A stretch of DNA of 64,000 bases, taken from the NCBI GenBank assembly GCA_041687455.1, contig JAWLBY010000020.1, forward strand, positions 1 to 64,000, written 5' to 3'. This document shows, in pieces, positions 34,901 to 43,519 of the stretch. The notes beneath the pieces are model-generated. The model made no database searches and was not told the origin of the DNA. It was given only the letters and a program-made list of their open reading frames with translations. Position numbers and translations under genes: made by a program. The first letter of the stretch is position 1; every line of letters begins with the position of its first letter. Source of the stretch: JAWLBY01 sp041687455. GTDB taxonomy: Bacteria; Pseudomonadota; Gammaproteobacteria; Xanthomonadales; Xanthomonadaceae.

Positions 34901-35849
34901 CGGTCGCGCCTTCGTCGCGGATCTCGCCGCCGGAGCCGGTCGCGGCACCGGGAAACGGCGAAATCGCGGTCGGGTGGTTGTGCGTCTCGACCTTGATCGC
35001 GAAGGCCGCCGGCAGCGCGTCGCCGTAGCGGTAGACGGCATCGCCGGTGTCCGGCACGAACAGCCGCGCGCTGTGGCCTTCGACCACCGCGGCATTGTCG
35101 CTGTACGCCGACAGCGTCAACTGCGGCGATACCGCCTGCGTGTTGCGGATCATGCCGAACAGCGAGCGCGGCATCGGCTGGCCGTCGATGCTGAAGCTGG
35201 CGTTGAAGATCTTGTGCCGGCAGTGCTCGGAATTGGCCTGCGCGAACATCATCAGCTCGGCGTCGCTCGGCGCCCGCGCCAGCTCGGCGTAGCGCACCTG
35301 CAGGTAGTCGATCTCGTCCACCGACAACGCGAGGCCGAGTTCGCGGTTGGCGCGGTCGAGCTCGGCCGGGTCGATCCGCTGCAGCGGCGCCGGCGCATGC
35401 TGGGCGAACATCGAGGTGGCCTCGACAAGGTTGTCGAGCACCGATTGCGTCATCCGGTCGTGCAGTGCGTCGACCAGCGCGCGGCGCGCATTGCTGCCGG
35501 CGGCCGGCAGCGGCGCGACCCGGAACCGCCAGCCACGCTCGACCCGCCCGACCGGCAGGCCGACGCCGCGGACGATCTCGGTCGCCTTGCTGGCCCACGG
35601 CGAGATCGTGCCGAGCCGCGGCAGCACGAACAGATCGCTCATGCCGTTGTCCGGAATCTCGCCCGGCGCCTCGAGGATCCGCCGCAACTGGTCGAGCGCC
35701 TCCGGCGCCAGCGTCTCGGCATCGACGAAATAGACGAACCGGGCCTCGAGCAGACGCAGCGAGGCATCGCCGACCGCCTGTTGCAGGTGCCGCTGCAGGC
35801 GTTCGAAACGGAAGTCGGACAGGGCCGGCAGGCCCTCGAGAACGATCAT
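31992..35849 (-). CDS. purL: Phosphoribosylformylglycinamidine synthase
   Basis: A 1285-aa single-chain enzyme of normal gammaproteobacterial length for the fourth step of purine synthesis, which converts FGAR, glutamine and ATP to FGAM. The synthetase part has FAQANSEHCRHKIFNA and KVETHNHPTAISPFPGA. The C-terminal glutaminase has the nucleophile in SLGVCNGCQMMAQL and the His/Glu pair in LMPHPERIFR. The start MIVLEGLPALSDFR at 35849 matches the family. Its stop overlaps the following membrane-protein gene (ATGA). Confidence 0.98.
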   Translation of the reverse strand: MIVLEGLPALSDFRFERLQRHLQQAVGDASLRLLEARFVYFVDAETLAPEALDQLRRILEAPGEIPDNGMSDLFVLPRLGTISPWASKATEIVRGVGLPVGRVERGWRFRVAPLPAAGSNARRALVDALHDRMTQSVLDNLVEATSMFAQHAPAPLQRIDPAELDRANRELGLALSVDEIDYLQVRYAELARAPSDAELMMFAQANSEHCRHKIFNASFSIDGQPMPRSLFGMIRNTQAVSPQLTLSAYSDNAAVVEGHSARLFVPDTGDAVYRYGDALPAAFAIKVETHNHPTAISPFPGAATGSGGEIRDEGATGRGGKPKAGLTGFTVSHLRIPELPRAWEATRPLNPRMASALEIMLDGPIGAAAFNNEFGRPALAGYFRSFELETGAPGLRWGYDKPIMLAGGLGRIEPGQVEKLRLAPGDAVVVLGGPAMLIGLGGGAASSVASGQSAEALDYASVQRDNPEIERRCQEVIDRCWQRGEANPIQAVHDVGAGGLSNAIPELLHDSERGGEIDLRAIPNADPGMSPMQIWCNEAQERYVLGIRADRLAAFEALCERERCPYAVVGRVTEQQRLLVRDSLLGETPIDLPMDVLFGKAPKMQRDTARPRHAPFPLLDTDALDLREAGLAVLRHPSVAAKNFLVTIGDRTVGGLCSRDQMVGPWQLPLADCAVTLADFDGVAGEAFAIGERTPLAVIDAAASARMAVGEAITNLAAAPVAALSEIKLSANWMAAAGHPGEDARLFDAVHAVGMELCPALGIGIPVGKDSLSMQATWSDGAMTQKTVSPVSLVVSAFARVGDVRPTLTPVLSRDEDTELWLIGLGAGKQRLGGSILAQCFNAFGGPVPDLDDAGLLKNFFELIQAAREAGWLLAYHDRSDGGAFAALAEMAFASHLGLDLSLDGWGDNAISTLFSEELGAVVQIAGEHRAVFADLVDRFGLIHCAQRVGRPVDAPRIRVRKGGALLAEWSWQEAFDAWWEVSHAIQRRRDNPVTADSEREVRRRFDDPGLSPQLSFDPADDVAAPFISTGVRPRVAILREQGVNGQVEMAAAFDRAGFDAVDVHMSDLLGGALRLDAFRGIAACGGFSYGDVLGAGRGWATSILEHAELRDQFAAFFARTDRFSLGVCNGCQMMAQLKSLIPGAEHWPRLMRNASEQYEARLALVEVADSPSLFFRGMVGARIPIVVAHGEGRSEFAAPADLDAVDVALRYVDHHGAATEVYPYNPGGAPRGISGMTSRDGRATILMPHPERIFRTVQMSWHPDDWGEDSPWMRMFRNARAFCG

Positions 35850-35892
35850 GGGAAGCCGCAGGTCGCCCGGAAAGGGCCGCATAGGATAGCGG

Positions 35893-35928
35893 AACGGCCC
35901 GCGCGACGAGTCGTCACGGCGGGCCGTT
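35893..35928. other. Hairpin between dsbC and purL
   Basis: A 10-bp perfect stem (35893-35902 with 35919-35928) with a small inner GACGA/TCGTC pairing. There is no T tract on either side, so a classical terminator is not supported. It may end dsbC messages or protect the RNA end. The remaining gap (35850-36047) holds only GC-rich sequence with no frame I can support. Confidence 0.5.
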
Positions 35929-36047
35929 CGATGGCGGGCGGCATCGTCAGATGGCCGCCGCGGAACGGACGACCGCCCGTGCCGCGGCCGGCGCTCGATG
36001 CCGACGGCCGGTCGTGGCCGGCGCAAGCGCCGCCGGGTTACGGCCGG

Positions 36048-36782
36048 TCAGGACTTGGTCCGGTCCTGCGCGGCGAGCTGGTCGAGCCGCTGCAGCAACT
36101 GTTCCGGCGGCACGTAGCCGCCGAGCTGCACGCCGTTCGGCGCGATGATCATCGGCGTGCCGCTGACCCCGATCCGGCCACCGAGTGCGTACTCCTCCTC
36201 GACCGGGTTGGCGCATTCCTTCTTGTCCAGCTCGGCACCGGCCTTGGCCTCGGTCAGCGCCTTGCGGCGATCGTCCGAACACCAGACCGACACCGCCTTC
36301 TGCCAACTGTCGGAACCCTGCCCGGCGCGCGGGAAGAACAGGTACTCGACCGCGATGCCGAGCTTGTTGTACTCGGCCATCTGGTCGTGCAGGCGCCGGC
36401 AGTAGCCGCAGTCGATGTCGGTGAAGACGGTGACCGTGTGCTTGACGTTTTCCGGCGCGAACACGATGCGCTTGTCGCTCGGCAGGTCGGCCAGCGCGGC
36501 CTTGCGGATCTTCGCCCGTCCCTGTTCGGTCAGGTCGACCTTGCCGGCGATGTCGTACAGCATGCCCTGCATCAGGTAGCGGCCGTCGGCACTGACATAG
36601 ACGATCTGGCCCGCCACCGCGACTTCGTAGAAGCCCGGCAGCGCTGCCTCGGCGATGCTGTCGATCGATGCGCCCGGCACCAGCGACTGGATCGCCTCCC
36701 GCGCCTTGGCGTCGTCGGTTTCGGCTGCCAGCGGCGCGGCGGCGAGGGCGCCGAGCACGGCGGCGCAGAGAATGCGTTTCAT
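36048..36782 (-). CDS. dsbC: Periplasmic disulfide isomerase DsbC
   Basis: A 244-aa DsbC/G family protein: signal peptide (MKRILCAAVLGALAAAPLAA), N-terminal dimerisation domain (to about residue 85) and a thioredoxin domain with the active site DIDCGYCRRLH, a second Cys pair in the helical insert (VWCSDD and KKECANP) and the cis-proline loop SGTPMII. The ATG has AAGGAA 6 nt upstream. It corrects wrong disulfides in exported proteins, which would include cysteine-bearing secreted products. It lies downstream of prc, separated by 133 bp. Confidence 0.95.
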   Translation of the reverse strand: MKRILCAAVLGALAAAPLAAETDDAKAREAIQSLVPGASIDSIAEAALPGFYEVAVAGQIVYVSADGRYLMQGMLYDIAGKVDLTEQGRAKIRKAALADLPSDKRIVFAPENVKHTVTVFTDIDCGYCRRLHDQMAEYNKLGIAVEYLFFPRAGQGSDSWQKAVSVWCSDDRRKALTEAKAGAELDKKECANPVEEEYALGGRIGVSGTPMIIAPNGVQLGGYVPPEQLLQRLDQLAAQDRTKS

Positions 36783-36874
36783 GGAATTTCCTTGCTGTCG
36801 AAGGGCGGCCGCCGGGCAGCCCGGCACCGCTGCGACCGCGGCAGGCGCCGGCAAGTTCCCGGTCACCACGATCG

Positions 36875-36898
36875 CTGCCGCGGCGACCGCCGCGGCAG
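36875..36898. other. Hairpin between prc and dsbC
   Basis: A perfect 10-bp stem (36875-36884 with 36889-36898), GC-rich, with a GACC loop, 17 bp downstream of the prc stop on the minus strand. There is no T tract, so it is at most a weak or factor-assisted terminator. The rest of the 133-bp gap contains the dsbC ribosome site and no other recognised element. Confidence 0.45.
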
Positions 36899-36915
36899 TC
36901 GGGCCGCCGGGACGG

Positions 36916-39075
36916 TCAGTTGCTCTGCGCGTTGCGCTGCGGATAGACCTGCGCCGCCAGCGCGTGGTCCTTGCGCACCAGATCGATCGCATCGACCAGC
37001 ACGTGGGCGGCCTCGCGGGCCAGCGGGTCGGGCCGGTCCTCGCGGGCTTCCTCGCGGGCGATCTGGTCGCGCAGGTCACGTTCGTCGGCCTGCAGTCCGT
37101 CGTCACCGGCCAGCAATGCTTCGCTGTCGGCGGCATCGCCGAACAACGCCTTGCGCTCGGCCTCGCGCTGCTTGCGGCGCGCTTCGTCCCGATCACGCTC
37201 GGCCTTGCGGGCGGCGAGGTTCAGCGAAATTTCGGTGCGCTGCCGCTGGGCCCGGTATTGGGCGACATCCTCGGCCCACCAGCGGAACTCGGCATCGTTC
37301 GCGGCGCGCTCGCTGTGCCGGCTGGCGAGCAGCGGCGTCAGCGGCCGGAACTCGGCCAGCTTCGGGTAGGCCACCGGCGCGATCTCGGTGTACGGCAGCG
37401 CGTTGTCGTAGGCGCTCTCGCCGAAATCGTCGGCATCCAGCGTGACCGGGAACGCGATGTCGGGAATCACGCCACGATGCTGCGTCGAACCGCCGTTGAT
37501 GCGGAAGAACTGCGCCACGGTCAGCTTGAGCTGGCCGAGCCCCGGGCCCTCGCTGCCGCCGAAGCGGTCGAGGTCGATCAGGTTCTGCACGGTGCCCTTG
37601 CCGAAGCTCGGCTCGCCGATGATCAACCCACGGCCGTAGTCCTGGATCGCCGCGGCGACAATCTCCGAGGCCGAGGCCGACGAGCGATTGATCAGCACCG
37701 CGAGCGGGCCGTCCCAGGCCACGCCGCGATCCTGGTCACGCTCGATCATCAGCCGGCCGGTCGAATCCTTGACCTGCACGACCGGACCGCGATCGATGAA
37801 CAGGCCGGTCACGGCGACAGCCTCGGGCAGCGAGCCGCCGCCGTTGTTGCGCAGGTCGAGCAGGACGCCCTCGACCTTGTCCTGCCGCAGTTCGGCGATC
37901 AGCTTGGCGACGTCGCGCGAGGCGGAACGGTAGTCGGGCTCGTCGCGGCGCCGGCCTTCGAAATCCTGATAGAAGGTCGGCAGCGTGATCACGCCGACCC
38001 GGCGGACCTGCTCGCCGTCCTTGACCTCGATGACCGACTTCTTGGCCGCCTGCTCCTCGAGCTTGACCTCCTGCCGCGCCAGCGTGATCAGTTCGTGCTT
38101 GCCGTCGATGCCGGCCTCGGCCGGGATCACGTCGAGCCGGACATACGAATCCTTCGGGCCGCGGATCAGCTCGACGACGTCGTCGATGCGCCAGCCGACC
38201 ACGTCGACCATCGGGCCTTCGCGCCCCTGGCCGACCGCGACGACGCGATCGCCGACCTTCAGCTTGGCGGACTGGTCGGCCGGGCCGCCGGGCACGATCG
38301 AACGGATCACGGTGACCTCGTCGTCACGCTGCAGCACCGCACCGATGCCCTGCAGCGACAGCCGCATCGAGATATTGAAGTTCTCCGACGCCCGCGCATT
38401 CATGTACGACGTGTGCGGATCGAGCGACCCGGCGTAGGCGTTGACGAAGGTCTGGAAGATGTCGTCGTTCTTCAGTTCGAGCACGCGCGACTCGTAGGTC
38501 GAATAGCGCTTGTCGAGCGTGTCGCGGATCGCTGCGATGTCGCGGCCGGCGAGCTTGAGCCGCAGCACATCGTTCTTGATCCGCTGGCGCCAGACCCGAT
38601 CGAGCGCCTCGCGATTGGCCTCCCACGGCCCCTCGCTGCGCTTGATCGCATAGGTGTCGTTGCGGCCGAAGTCGAGATCCTGCTTCAGCACCTCGCGCGC
38701 GAAGGCGGTGCGCTCGGCGACCCGCTGGCGGTAGACGCTGAAGATCTCGAACACCGGCCGCAGGTCGCGGCTGCGCACGGCGTCATCGAGCAACGGCCGG
38801 TACGGCTCGAAGCGCTCGATGTCGGAGGCGAGGAAGAACAGCCGCTCGCTGTCGAGCGCGTCGAGCAGGCGGGCCATCATCTCGCCGGACAACTGGTCGT
38901 CGAGCGAGCGCGGGCTGTAATGGAAATGGCTGCCGCTGAGCAGTTGCTCGACCCAGCGCAGGACCGGTTGCTGTTGCTGCGGCGGCTCGAGCGGCAGCGG
39001 GGCGGGCTCGACCTTGGCCAGCGCCGCAAATGGCAGCAGCAGCAGGGGCAGCGAGAACAACGGGCGAATCTGCAT
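36916..39075 (-). CDS. prc: Carboxy-terminal processing protease (Tsp/Prc)
   Basis: A 719-aa periplasmic S41 protease. After a signal peptide (MQIRPLFSLPLLLLPFAALA) come an N-terminal helical region, a PDZ domain (about residues 220-310, with SLQGIGAVLQ and KVGDRVVAVGQG), and the catalytic core with Ser in INRSSASASEI and Lys in GEPSFGKGTVQ. The DUF3340-type C-terminal domain ends in a charged helix (KAERDRDEARRKQREAER). It degrades periplasmic proteins from the C-terminus and trims peptidoglycan hydrolases. The ATG at 39075 has AAGGAA at good spacing. Confidence 0.96.
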   Translation of the reverse strand: MQIRPLFSLPLLLLPFAALAKVEPAPLPLEPPQQQQPVLRWVEQLLSGSHFHYSPRSLDDQLSGEMMARLLDALDSERLFFLASDIERFEPYRPLLDDAVRSRDLRPVFEIFSVYRQRVAERTAFAREVLKQDLDFGRNDTYAIKRSEGPWEANREALDRVWRQRIKNDVLRLKLAGRDIAAIRDTLDKRYSTYESRVLELKNDDIFQTFVNAYAGSLDPHTSYMNARASENFNISMRLSLQGIGAVLQRDDEVTVIRSIVPGGPADQSAKLKVGDRVVAVGQGREGPMVDVVGWRIDDVVELIRGPKDSYVRLDVIPAEAGIDGKHELITLARQEVKLEEQAAKKSVIEVKDGEQVRRVGVITLPTFYQDFEGRRRDEPDYRSASRDVAKLIAELRQDKVEGVLLDLRNNGGGSLPEAVAVTGLFIDRGPVVQVKDSTGRLMIERDQDRGVAWDGPLAVLINRSSASASEIVAAAIQDYGRGLIIGEPSFGKGTVQNLIDLDRFGGSEGPGLGQLKLTVAQFFRINGGSTQHRGVIPDIAFPVTLDADDFGESAYDNALPYTEIAPVAYPKLAEFRPLTPLLASRHSERAANDAEFRWWAEDVAQYRAQRQRTEISLNLAARKAERDRDEARRKQREAERKALFGDAADSEALLAGDDGLQADERDLRDQIAREEAREDRPDPLAREAAHVLVDAIDLVRKDHALAAQVYPQRNAQSN

Positions 39076-39183
39076 CGACGGTTCCTTCAGCAATCGGTGG
39101 GGCCGCAGCTTCCGACCCGATGCCAGCCTGCGCCGGCATCGTTACCCCCGCCTGTGCCGTTGGTCCCGGCGAGCGCCCGTGGT

Positions 39184-40170
39184 TCAGGCGATCTCGACGA
39201 ATCCGGCGTCCATGGCCATGCGGTCGGCGTGGTAGGAAGAGCGTACCAAGGGTCCCGAAGCCACGTGAGTGAAGCCGATCCGCTTGCCGATCGCTTCGAA
39301 CTCCGCGAACTCCTCCGGCGTCCAATACCGCAGCACCGGATGGTGGTGCGGCGTCGGTTGCAGGTATTGACCGATGGTAACCATATCGACCGCATGCGCT
39401 CGTAAATCGTTCATTGCCTCGACGACCTGGTCGAAGCTCTCTCCGAGCCCAAGCATGATGCCGGATTTCGTCGGCACGTCAGGGTGTTGCGCGCGGAACC
39501 GGCGCAACAGTTCGAGCGACCAGTCGTAGTCGGCGCCCGGACGGACGTTCGGATACAACGCGCGAACGGTTTCGAGATTGTGGTTGAACACGTCGGGCGG
39601 CGCGTCGGCGAGGATTTCCAGCGCCCGGTCCATCCTTCCGCGGCCGCGGAAGTCCGGCGTCAGGATCTCGATCCGGACCGTCGGACTCAGCGCGCGGGTC
39701 TGCCGGATGCAGTCGGCGAAATGCGCCGCGCCGCCGTCACGCAGGTCGTCGCGGTCGACCGAGGTGACGACGACGTAGCGCAGCCCCATGTCGCGGATCG
39801 TCTCGGCCAGCCGGCGCGGCTCGGCCGGGTCGGGCGGCTTGGGTCGACCGTGGGCGACATCGCAGAAGCTGCAGCGGCGCGTGCAGACCTCGCCGAGGAT
39901 CATGAAGGTCGCCGTGCCGTGGCTGAAGCATTCATGGATGTTCGGGCACGAAGCTTCCTCGCAGACCGTCACCAGGCTGTGCTCGCGCAGCTTGCTCTTG
40001 AGTTTGGCAACGGCATTGCCGGGCGGGATCCGGACCCGGATCCAGGACGGCTTGCGCAGTGTCTCGGCAGCCTGGAACTGGACCGGGCTGCGGGCGATCT
40101 TGGATTCGCCGAGCTGCTTGTCGCCGACGACGAGGACTGGGATGGCCTTGCCGGCCGGGGTGTCGGACAT
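39184..40170 (-). CDS. lipA: Lipoyl synthase LipA
   Basis: A 328-aa radical-SAM enzyme. The auxiliary cluster cysteines are in VCEEASCPNIHECFSHG, the radical-SAM cluster in CTRRCSFCDV, and the invariant RSSYHAD occurs near the C-terminus. It inserts two sulfurs into octanoyl chains on lipoate-dependent enzymes. It starts 5 bp after the lipB stop. A block of ybeD-lipB-lipA downstream of dacC is common in gammaproteobacteria. Confidence 0.98.
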   Translation of the reverse strand: MSDTPAGKAIPVLVVGDKQLGESKIARSPVQFQAAETLRKPSWIRVRIPPGNAVAKLKSKLREHSLVTVCEEASCPNIHECFSHGTATFMILGEVCTRRCSFCDVAHGRPKPPDPAEPRRLAETIRDMGLRYVVVTSVDRDDLRDGGAAHFADCIRQTRALSPTVRIEILTPDFRGRGRMDRALEILADAPPDVFNHNLETVRALYPNVRPGADYDWSLELLRRFRAQHPDVPTKSGIMLGLGESFDQVVEAMNDLRAHAVDMVTIGQYLQPTPHHHPVLRYWTPEEFAEFEAIGKRIGFTHVASGPLVRSSYHADRMAMDAGFVEIA

Positions 40171-40175
40171 GGGAT

Positions 40176-40868
40176 TCAATCGCACGGCAGAAACAGGGAC
40201 GGAGCGTCGGCGGCGACCGCGGCCAGCCCGAGCTGGCCGGCGAGCGCATCGACCAGCACCGGAGCGACCGTGGCCGGATCGCCGGGACCGCCCAAGTCTA
40301 GCAACTGGGTGACCCGCAGGCCTTGATATCCGCAGGGGTTGATGCGCGAAAACGGCTCCAGGTCCATGCCGATGTTGAACGCCAGGCCATGGAAGCTGCA
40401 GCCGCGCCGGACCCGCAGGCCGAGCGCTGCAATCTTGGCGTCGTCGACATAGACACCCGGCGCGCCGTCGCGGCGGGCGCCGGCGACCTGCCAGTGCGCC
40501 AGCGTGTCGATGACCGCCTGCTCGATCCGCTCGACCAGCTCGCGGACGCCGATCCGGGCCCGGCGCAGGTCGACCAGCGGATAGGCCACGAGCTGACCGG
40601 GGCCGTGATAGGTGACCTGGCCGCCGCGATCGACCGGCACGACCGGAATGTCTCCCGGCAGCAGCACGTGTTCCCAGCGGCCGGCCTGGCCGAGCGTGAA
40701 TACCGGGTCGTGCTCGACCAGCCACAGCTCGTCGGCGGTCTGCCCGGTGCGGGCATCGGTGAACGCCTGCATCGCGCGCCAGACCGGCTCGTAGGCTTGC
40801 CGGCCCAGCCGGCGCACCTGCAAGCGGGCGGCCTCGGCGGTCGCCGCCGCGCCGGCTACAGCGTCCAC
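40176..40868 (-). CDS. lipB: Octanoyl-ACP:protein octanoyltransferase LipB
   Basis: A 230-aa enzyme that moves octanoate from acyl carrier protein to lipoyl domains. Motifs: GGQVTYHGPGQLVAYP, the lysine in DDAKIAALG, GCSFHGLAFN, and the acyl-thioester cysteine in INPCGYQGLRVTQL. The GTG at 40868 overlaps the ybeD stop by 13 nt. About 15 N-terminal residues (AGAAATAEAARLQV) are poorly conserved, so a start slightly inside is possible. Confidence 0.96.
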   Translation of the reverse strand: MDAVAGAAATAEAARLQVRRLGRQAYEPVWRAMQAFTDARTGQTADELWLVEHDPVFTLGQAGRWEHVLLPGDIPVVPVDRGGQVTYHGPGQLVAYPLVDLRRARIGVRELVERIEQAVIDTLAHWQVAGARRDGAPGVYVDDAKIAALGLRVRRGCSFHGLAFNIGMDLEPFSRINPCGYQGLRVTQLLDLGGPGDPATVAPVLVDALAGQLGLAAVAADAPSLFLPCD

Positions 40869-41125
40869 TTGACGTCAGGCAGCGCGCGCAGCGCGCCGTG
40901 GGCGGCCTCGTAGTCGTCGCGCGACTGCGCTTCGAACACGACCCGCACCGACAGGTAATTGCCCTTGCTGGACGGCCGGACCGTGACCCGGTCGCGGAAC
41001 ACGGTCAGGCCGAGCGCCTCGATCGCCGCCGGCACCTGCGTCTCGAGATCGACGTCGCAGGCGCCCATCGCACAGAGCTCGAACACGCCGGGAAATTCAA
41101 AACCACGCGGGGATGCTTCGGACAT
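40856..41125 (-). CDS. ybeD: DUF493 (YbeD-like) protein
   Basis: An 89-aa ferredoxin-like protein beginning MSEASPRGFEFPGVFEL, with the conserved VRPSSKGNYLSVRVVF strand. E. coli YbeD lies next to lipB, and the family is thought to be regulatory (ACT-like), with no proven reaction. The first gene of the lipoate block, overlapping lipB by 13 nt, which suggests coupling. Confidence 0.92.
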   Translation of the reverse strand: MSEASPRGFEFPGVFELCAMGACDVDLETQVPAAIEALGLTVFRDRVTVRPSSKGNYLSVRVVFEAQSRDDYEAAHGALRALPDVKWTL

Positions 41126-41245
41126 GCCCGCCATTATCGGGCCGTGGCCGGCAATTCCCAACCGGCGGCGGCAATTCGCGGGCCCGAACCGGCCTCGATC
41201 GGACCGGTTCGCCCGACCGGACCCACCCGCTCGAACGGTTCAGCC

Positions 41246-42478
41246 TCAGTCGCTCTCCCACCACAGCCACAAGGCGTCGCTGCTGCGCTTGAAGAAACCG
41301 CCTTCGACGGCATCGGCGAGCGCGACCAGCGGCCGCTCGGCGACCGCCTCGCCGTCGAGCGTGACGCGCACGGCGCCGACCGCCTGCCCCTTCGTAAACG
41401 GCGCGACGAGCTGGGCCGGCAGGTCCATGCTGGCCTGCAACTGTTCGTAGCGGCCACGCGGAATCGTCACCACCAGCGGCTGCTCGAGGCCGAGCGGCAG
41501 CGTGTCGGCATCGCCCTTCCACAGCTTCGGTTCGGCCACGGCGGCGCCGGCGGCATACAGCGTGTGCGTTTCGAAGAACCGGAAGCCCCAGTTCAGCAGC
41601 GCCAGGTTGGACTCCTCGCGCTGCCGGAAGCCTTCCTTGCGCCCGCCGTCGATGCCGAGCACGACCGAGATCATCCGCTGCTCGCCACGCTTGGCCGAGG
41701 CCGCCAGGCAATAACCGGCCGCGGCGGTATGGCCGGTCTTGATACCGTCGACGCTGCCGTCCTTCCACAACAGGCCGTTGCGGTTGTACTGCTTGATGCC
41801 GTTGTAGGTGTACTCCTTGATCGAGTACAGCGCGTAGTGCTCGGGGAAGTTCGCGATCAGCGCACGCGACAGCAGGGCGATGTCGTGCGCGCTCATCCTG
41901 TGGCCTTCGGCAGTCAGGCCGTGGGCGTTGACGAAGTGCGAATCGTGCATGCCGAGCTTGCGGGCGTATTCGTTCATCAGTGCTGCGAACGCCTGCTCGC
42001 TGCCGCCGACATGCTCGGCCAGCGCGATCGCTGCGTCGTTGCCGGACTGCACCACCAGCCCGCGGACCACATCCTCGAGCGGCACCCGGCTGTTGACCGC
42101 CAGCGCCGAGAACGAACCGTCGGTGCCGGCACCGCCCTGGCGCCAGGCGTTCTCGCTGATGAACACCTCACCGGCCGGGTCGATCTTGCCGGCAGCGATT
42201 TCGGCGGCGACGACGTAGGACGTCATGACCTTGGTGATCGAGGCCGGGTCGAGCGCTTCATGCTCGTTGTGACCAGCCAGCACGCGGCCGGTCGCGAAAT
42301 CCATCAGCACCCAGCCGCGGCCCGGCACCTGCGGCGCCGGCGGCACCGGCATTGCGGCCGCCGCGGCGGACGGCAATGGCAGGTTCGGGCTCGGCGTCTG
42401 GGCGGGCGCCGGCGGTGCCAGCACGGCGCCAGCGGCGAGAGCCAACGCGAGGGCGCGGGAAAACAGCATGCGGTTCAT
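41246..42478 (-). CDS. dacC: D-alanyl-D-alanine carboxypeptidase (PBP5/6 family)
   Basis: A 410-aa exported enzyme. Signal peptide MNRMLFSRALALALAAG, then a proline/alanine linker and the S11 domain with SITK (SxxK), SGN in VQSGNDAAIALAE and the KTG triad in GIKTGHTAAAGYC. A C-terminal PBP5 beta domain and an amphipathic end (ADAVEGGFFKRSSDALWLWW) would anchor it to the inner membrane. It trims the pentapeptide of peptidoglycan. It lies between rlpA and the lipoate genes, as in relatives. Confidence 0.95.
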   Translation of the reverse strand: MNRMLFSRALALALAAGAVLAPPAPAQTPSPNLPLPSAAAAAMPVPPAPQVPGRGWVLMDFATGRVLAGHNEHEALDPASITKVMTSYVVAAEIAAGKIDPAGEVFISENAWRQGGAGTDGSFSALAVNSRVPLEDVVRGLVVQSGNDAAIALAEHVGGSEQAFAALMNEYARKLGMHDSHFVNAHGLTAEGHRMSAHDIALLSRALIANFPEHYALYSIKEYTYNGIKQYNRNGLLWKDGSVDGIKTGHTAAAGYCLAASAKRGEQRMISVVLGIDGGRKEGFRQREESNLALLNWGFRFFETHTLYAAGAAVAEPKLWKGDADTLPLGLEQPLVVTIPRGRYEQLQASMDLPAQLVAPFTKGQAVGAVRVTLDGEAVAERPLVALADAVEGGFFKRSSDALWLWWESD

Positions 42479-42625
42479 CGGTCGAAAGGACTCCTGGATC
42501 AGCGGTGTCTGCAGCGGACCGCGGCGGCCCGGTGCGGTTCCATCAATTCGGCGGTCGCGCCGACCGGCCACTCCGGCAGCAACGCCCACACCGTGCGGCT
42601 TGCCGCGCTGCGAGCTGCGGTTCAG

Positions 42626-43519
42626 TCAGCGGCTGACCGTCTGCGGCTCGCCGAGGCCGAGCGCGCGGACCTTGCTGCGCGCTCGTTCGATGTCCGAGAC
42701 ACGCGACAATGGCCCGATCCGGACCCGCCAGACGGTCGTACCGGCGACCTCGGCGCGTTGCATCTGCACCCGCCGCACACCGGCATCCTGCAATTGCCGC
42801 TGGACGTTCTCGGCATTGTCCTTCAGGCCGAACGCACCAACCTGCAGGAATACCCGCCCGGAGGACGCCGCCGACGGGCGCGGCTCGTCCGGCGAGTCGC
42901 CATCCAGCGCACGCACTTCGACCTTCGCCGTGCCGTTGTGCAGCATATCGAGCTTGGCCGCGGCGACGTACGACAGATCGATCAGACGGTTGTCGTGGAA
43001 GGGTCCGCGGTCATTGACGCGCACCACCACCGACTTGCCGTTGTCGAGGTTGGTGACCCGGACATAGCTCGGCAGCGGCAGCGTCTTGTGCGCGGCGGTG
43101 AACTTGTACATGTCGTACGGCTCGAAGCTCGAGGTCGGACGGCCGTGGAACTTGTTGCCGTACCACGACGCGGTACCGCGCTCGACATAGCCGTCGGCGC
43201 GGTCGAGCACGCGGTAGCTGCGACCGAGCACCGTGTACGGCGAGCGGTTGCCGTAGCGTGCGCGCGGCTCCGGCACCGGAATCGGCTCCGGAATGCCGCT
43301 GATGTCCGGCACCCCCGGCGGGCCGCCGTCCCTGAGGTCGGGCCGGTACAGCCCGTCGACGTACTCGGGTGGCTCCGGCGTCGGCGGTGGCGCCGGTTCC
43401 TGCGGCGGACCCGGCGGCAGCGGTGCCGGCGGGGCGACCGGCCGCCGCGGCTGCGCGCAGGCCGCCAGCAGCACGGCCGCCAGCAGCAGCCCGGCGGTGG
43501 CGGCGCCGCGGCCGATCAC
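42626..43519 (-). CDS. rlpA: Septal lytic transglycosylase RlpA lipoprotein
   Basis: A 297-aa lipoprotein (lipobox VLLAACA) with a long proline-rich linker (PPAPLPPGPPQEPAPPP), an RlpA double-psi barrel with ERGTASWYGNKFHGRPTSS and VRVNDRGPFHDNRLIDLS, and a C-terminal SPOR domain (VFLQVGAFGLKDNAENVQR) that binds denuded septal glycan. It acts at the division septum. The GTG start overlaps the mltB stop (GTGA). Confidence 0.95.
   Translation of the reverse strand: MIGRGAATAGLLLAAVLLAACAQPRRPVAPPAPLPPGPPQEPAPPPTPEPPEYVDGLYRPDLRDGGPPGVPDISGIPEPIPVPEPRARYGNRSPYTVLGRSYRVLDRADGYVERGTASWYGNKFHGRPTSSFEPYDMYKFTAAHKTLPLPSYVRVTNLDNGKSVVVRVNDRGPFHDNRLIDLSYVAAAKLDMLHNGTAKVEVRALDGDSPDEPRPSAASSGRVFLQVGAFGLKDNAENVQRQLQDAGVRRVQMQRAEVAGTTVWRVRIGPLSRVSDIERARSKVRALGLGEPQTVSR

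Noticed and set aside
31884..37445. Very long plus-strand frame opposite purL and dsbC
   Set aside because: It is an antisense shadow of well-supported minus-strand genes, made possible by high GC at third positions, and its translation is low-complexity with Arg, Ala and Gln excess.
36655..39405. Long plus-strand frame opposite prc
   Set aside because: Antisense to a protease with all its catalytic motifs intact. No ribosome site or recognisable domain.
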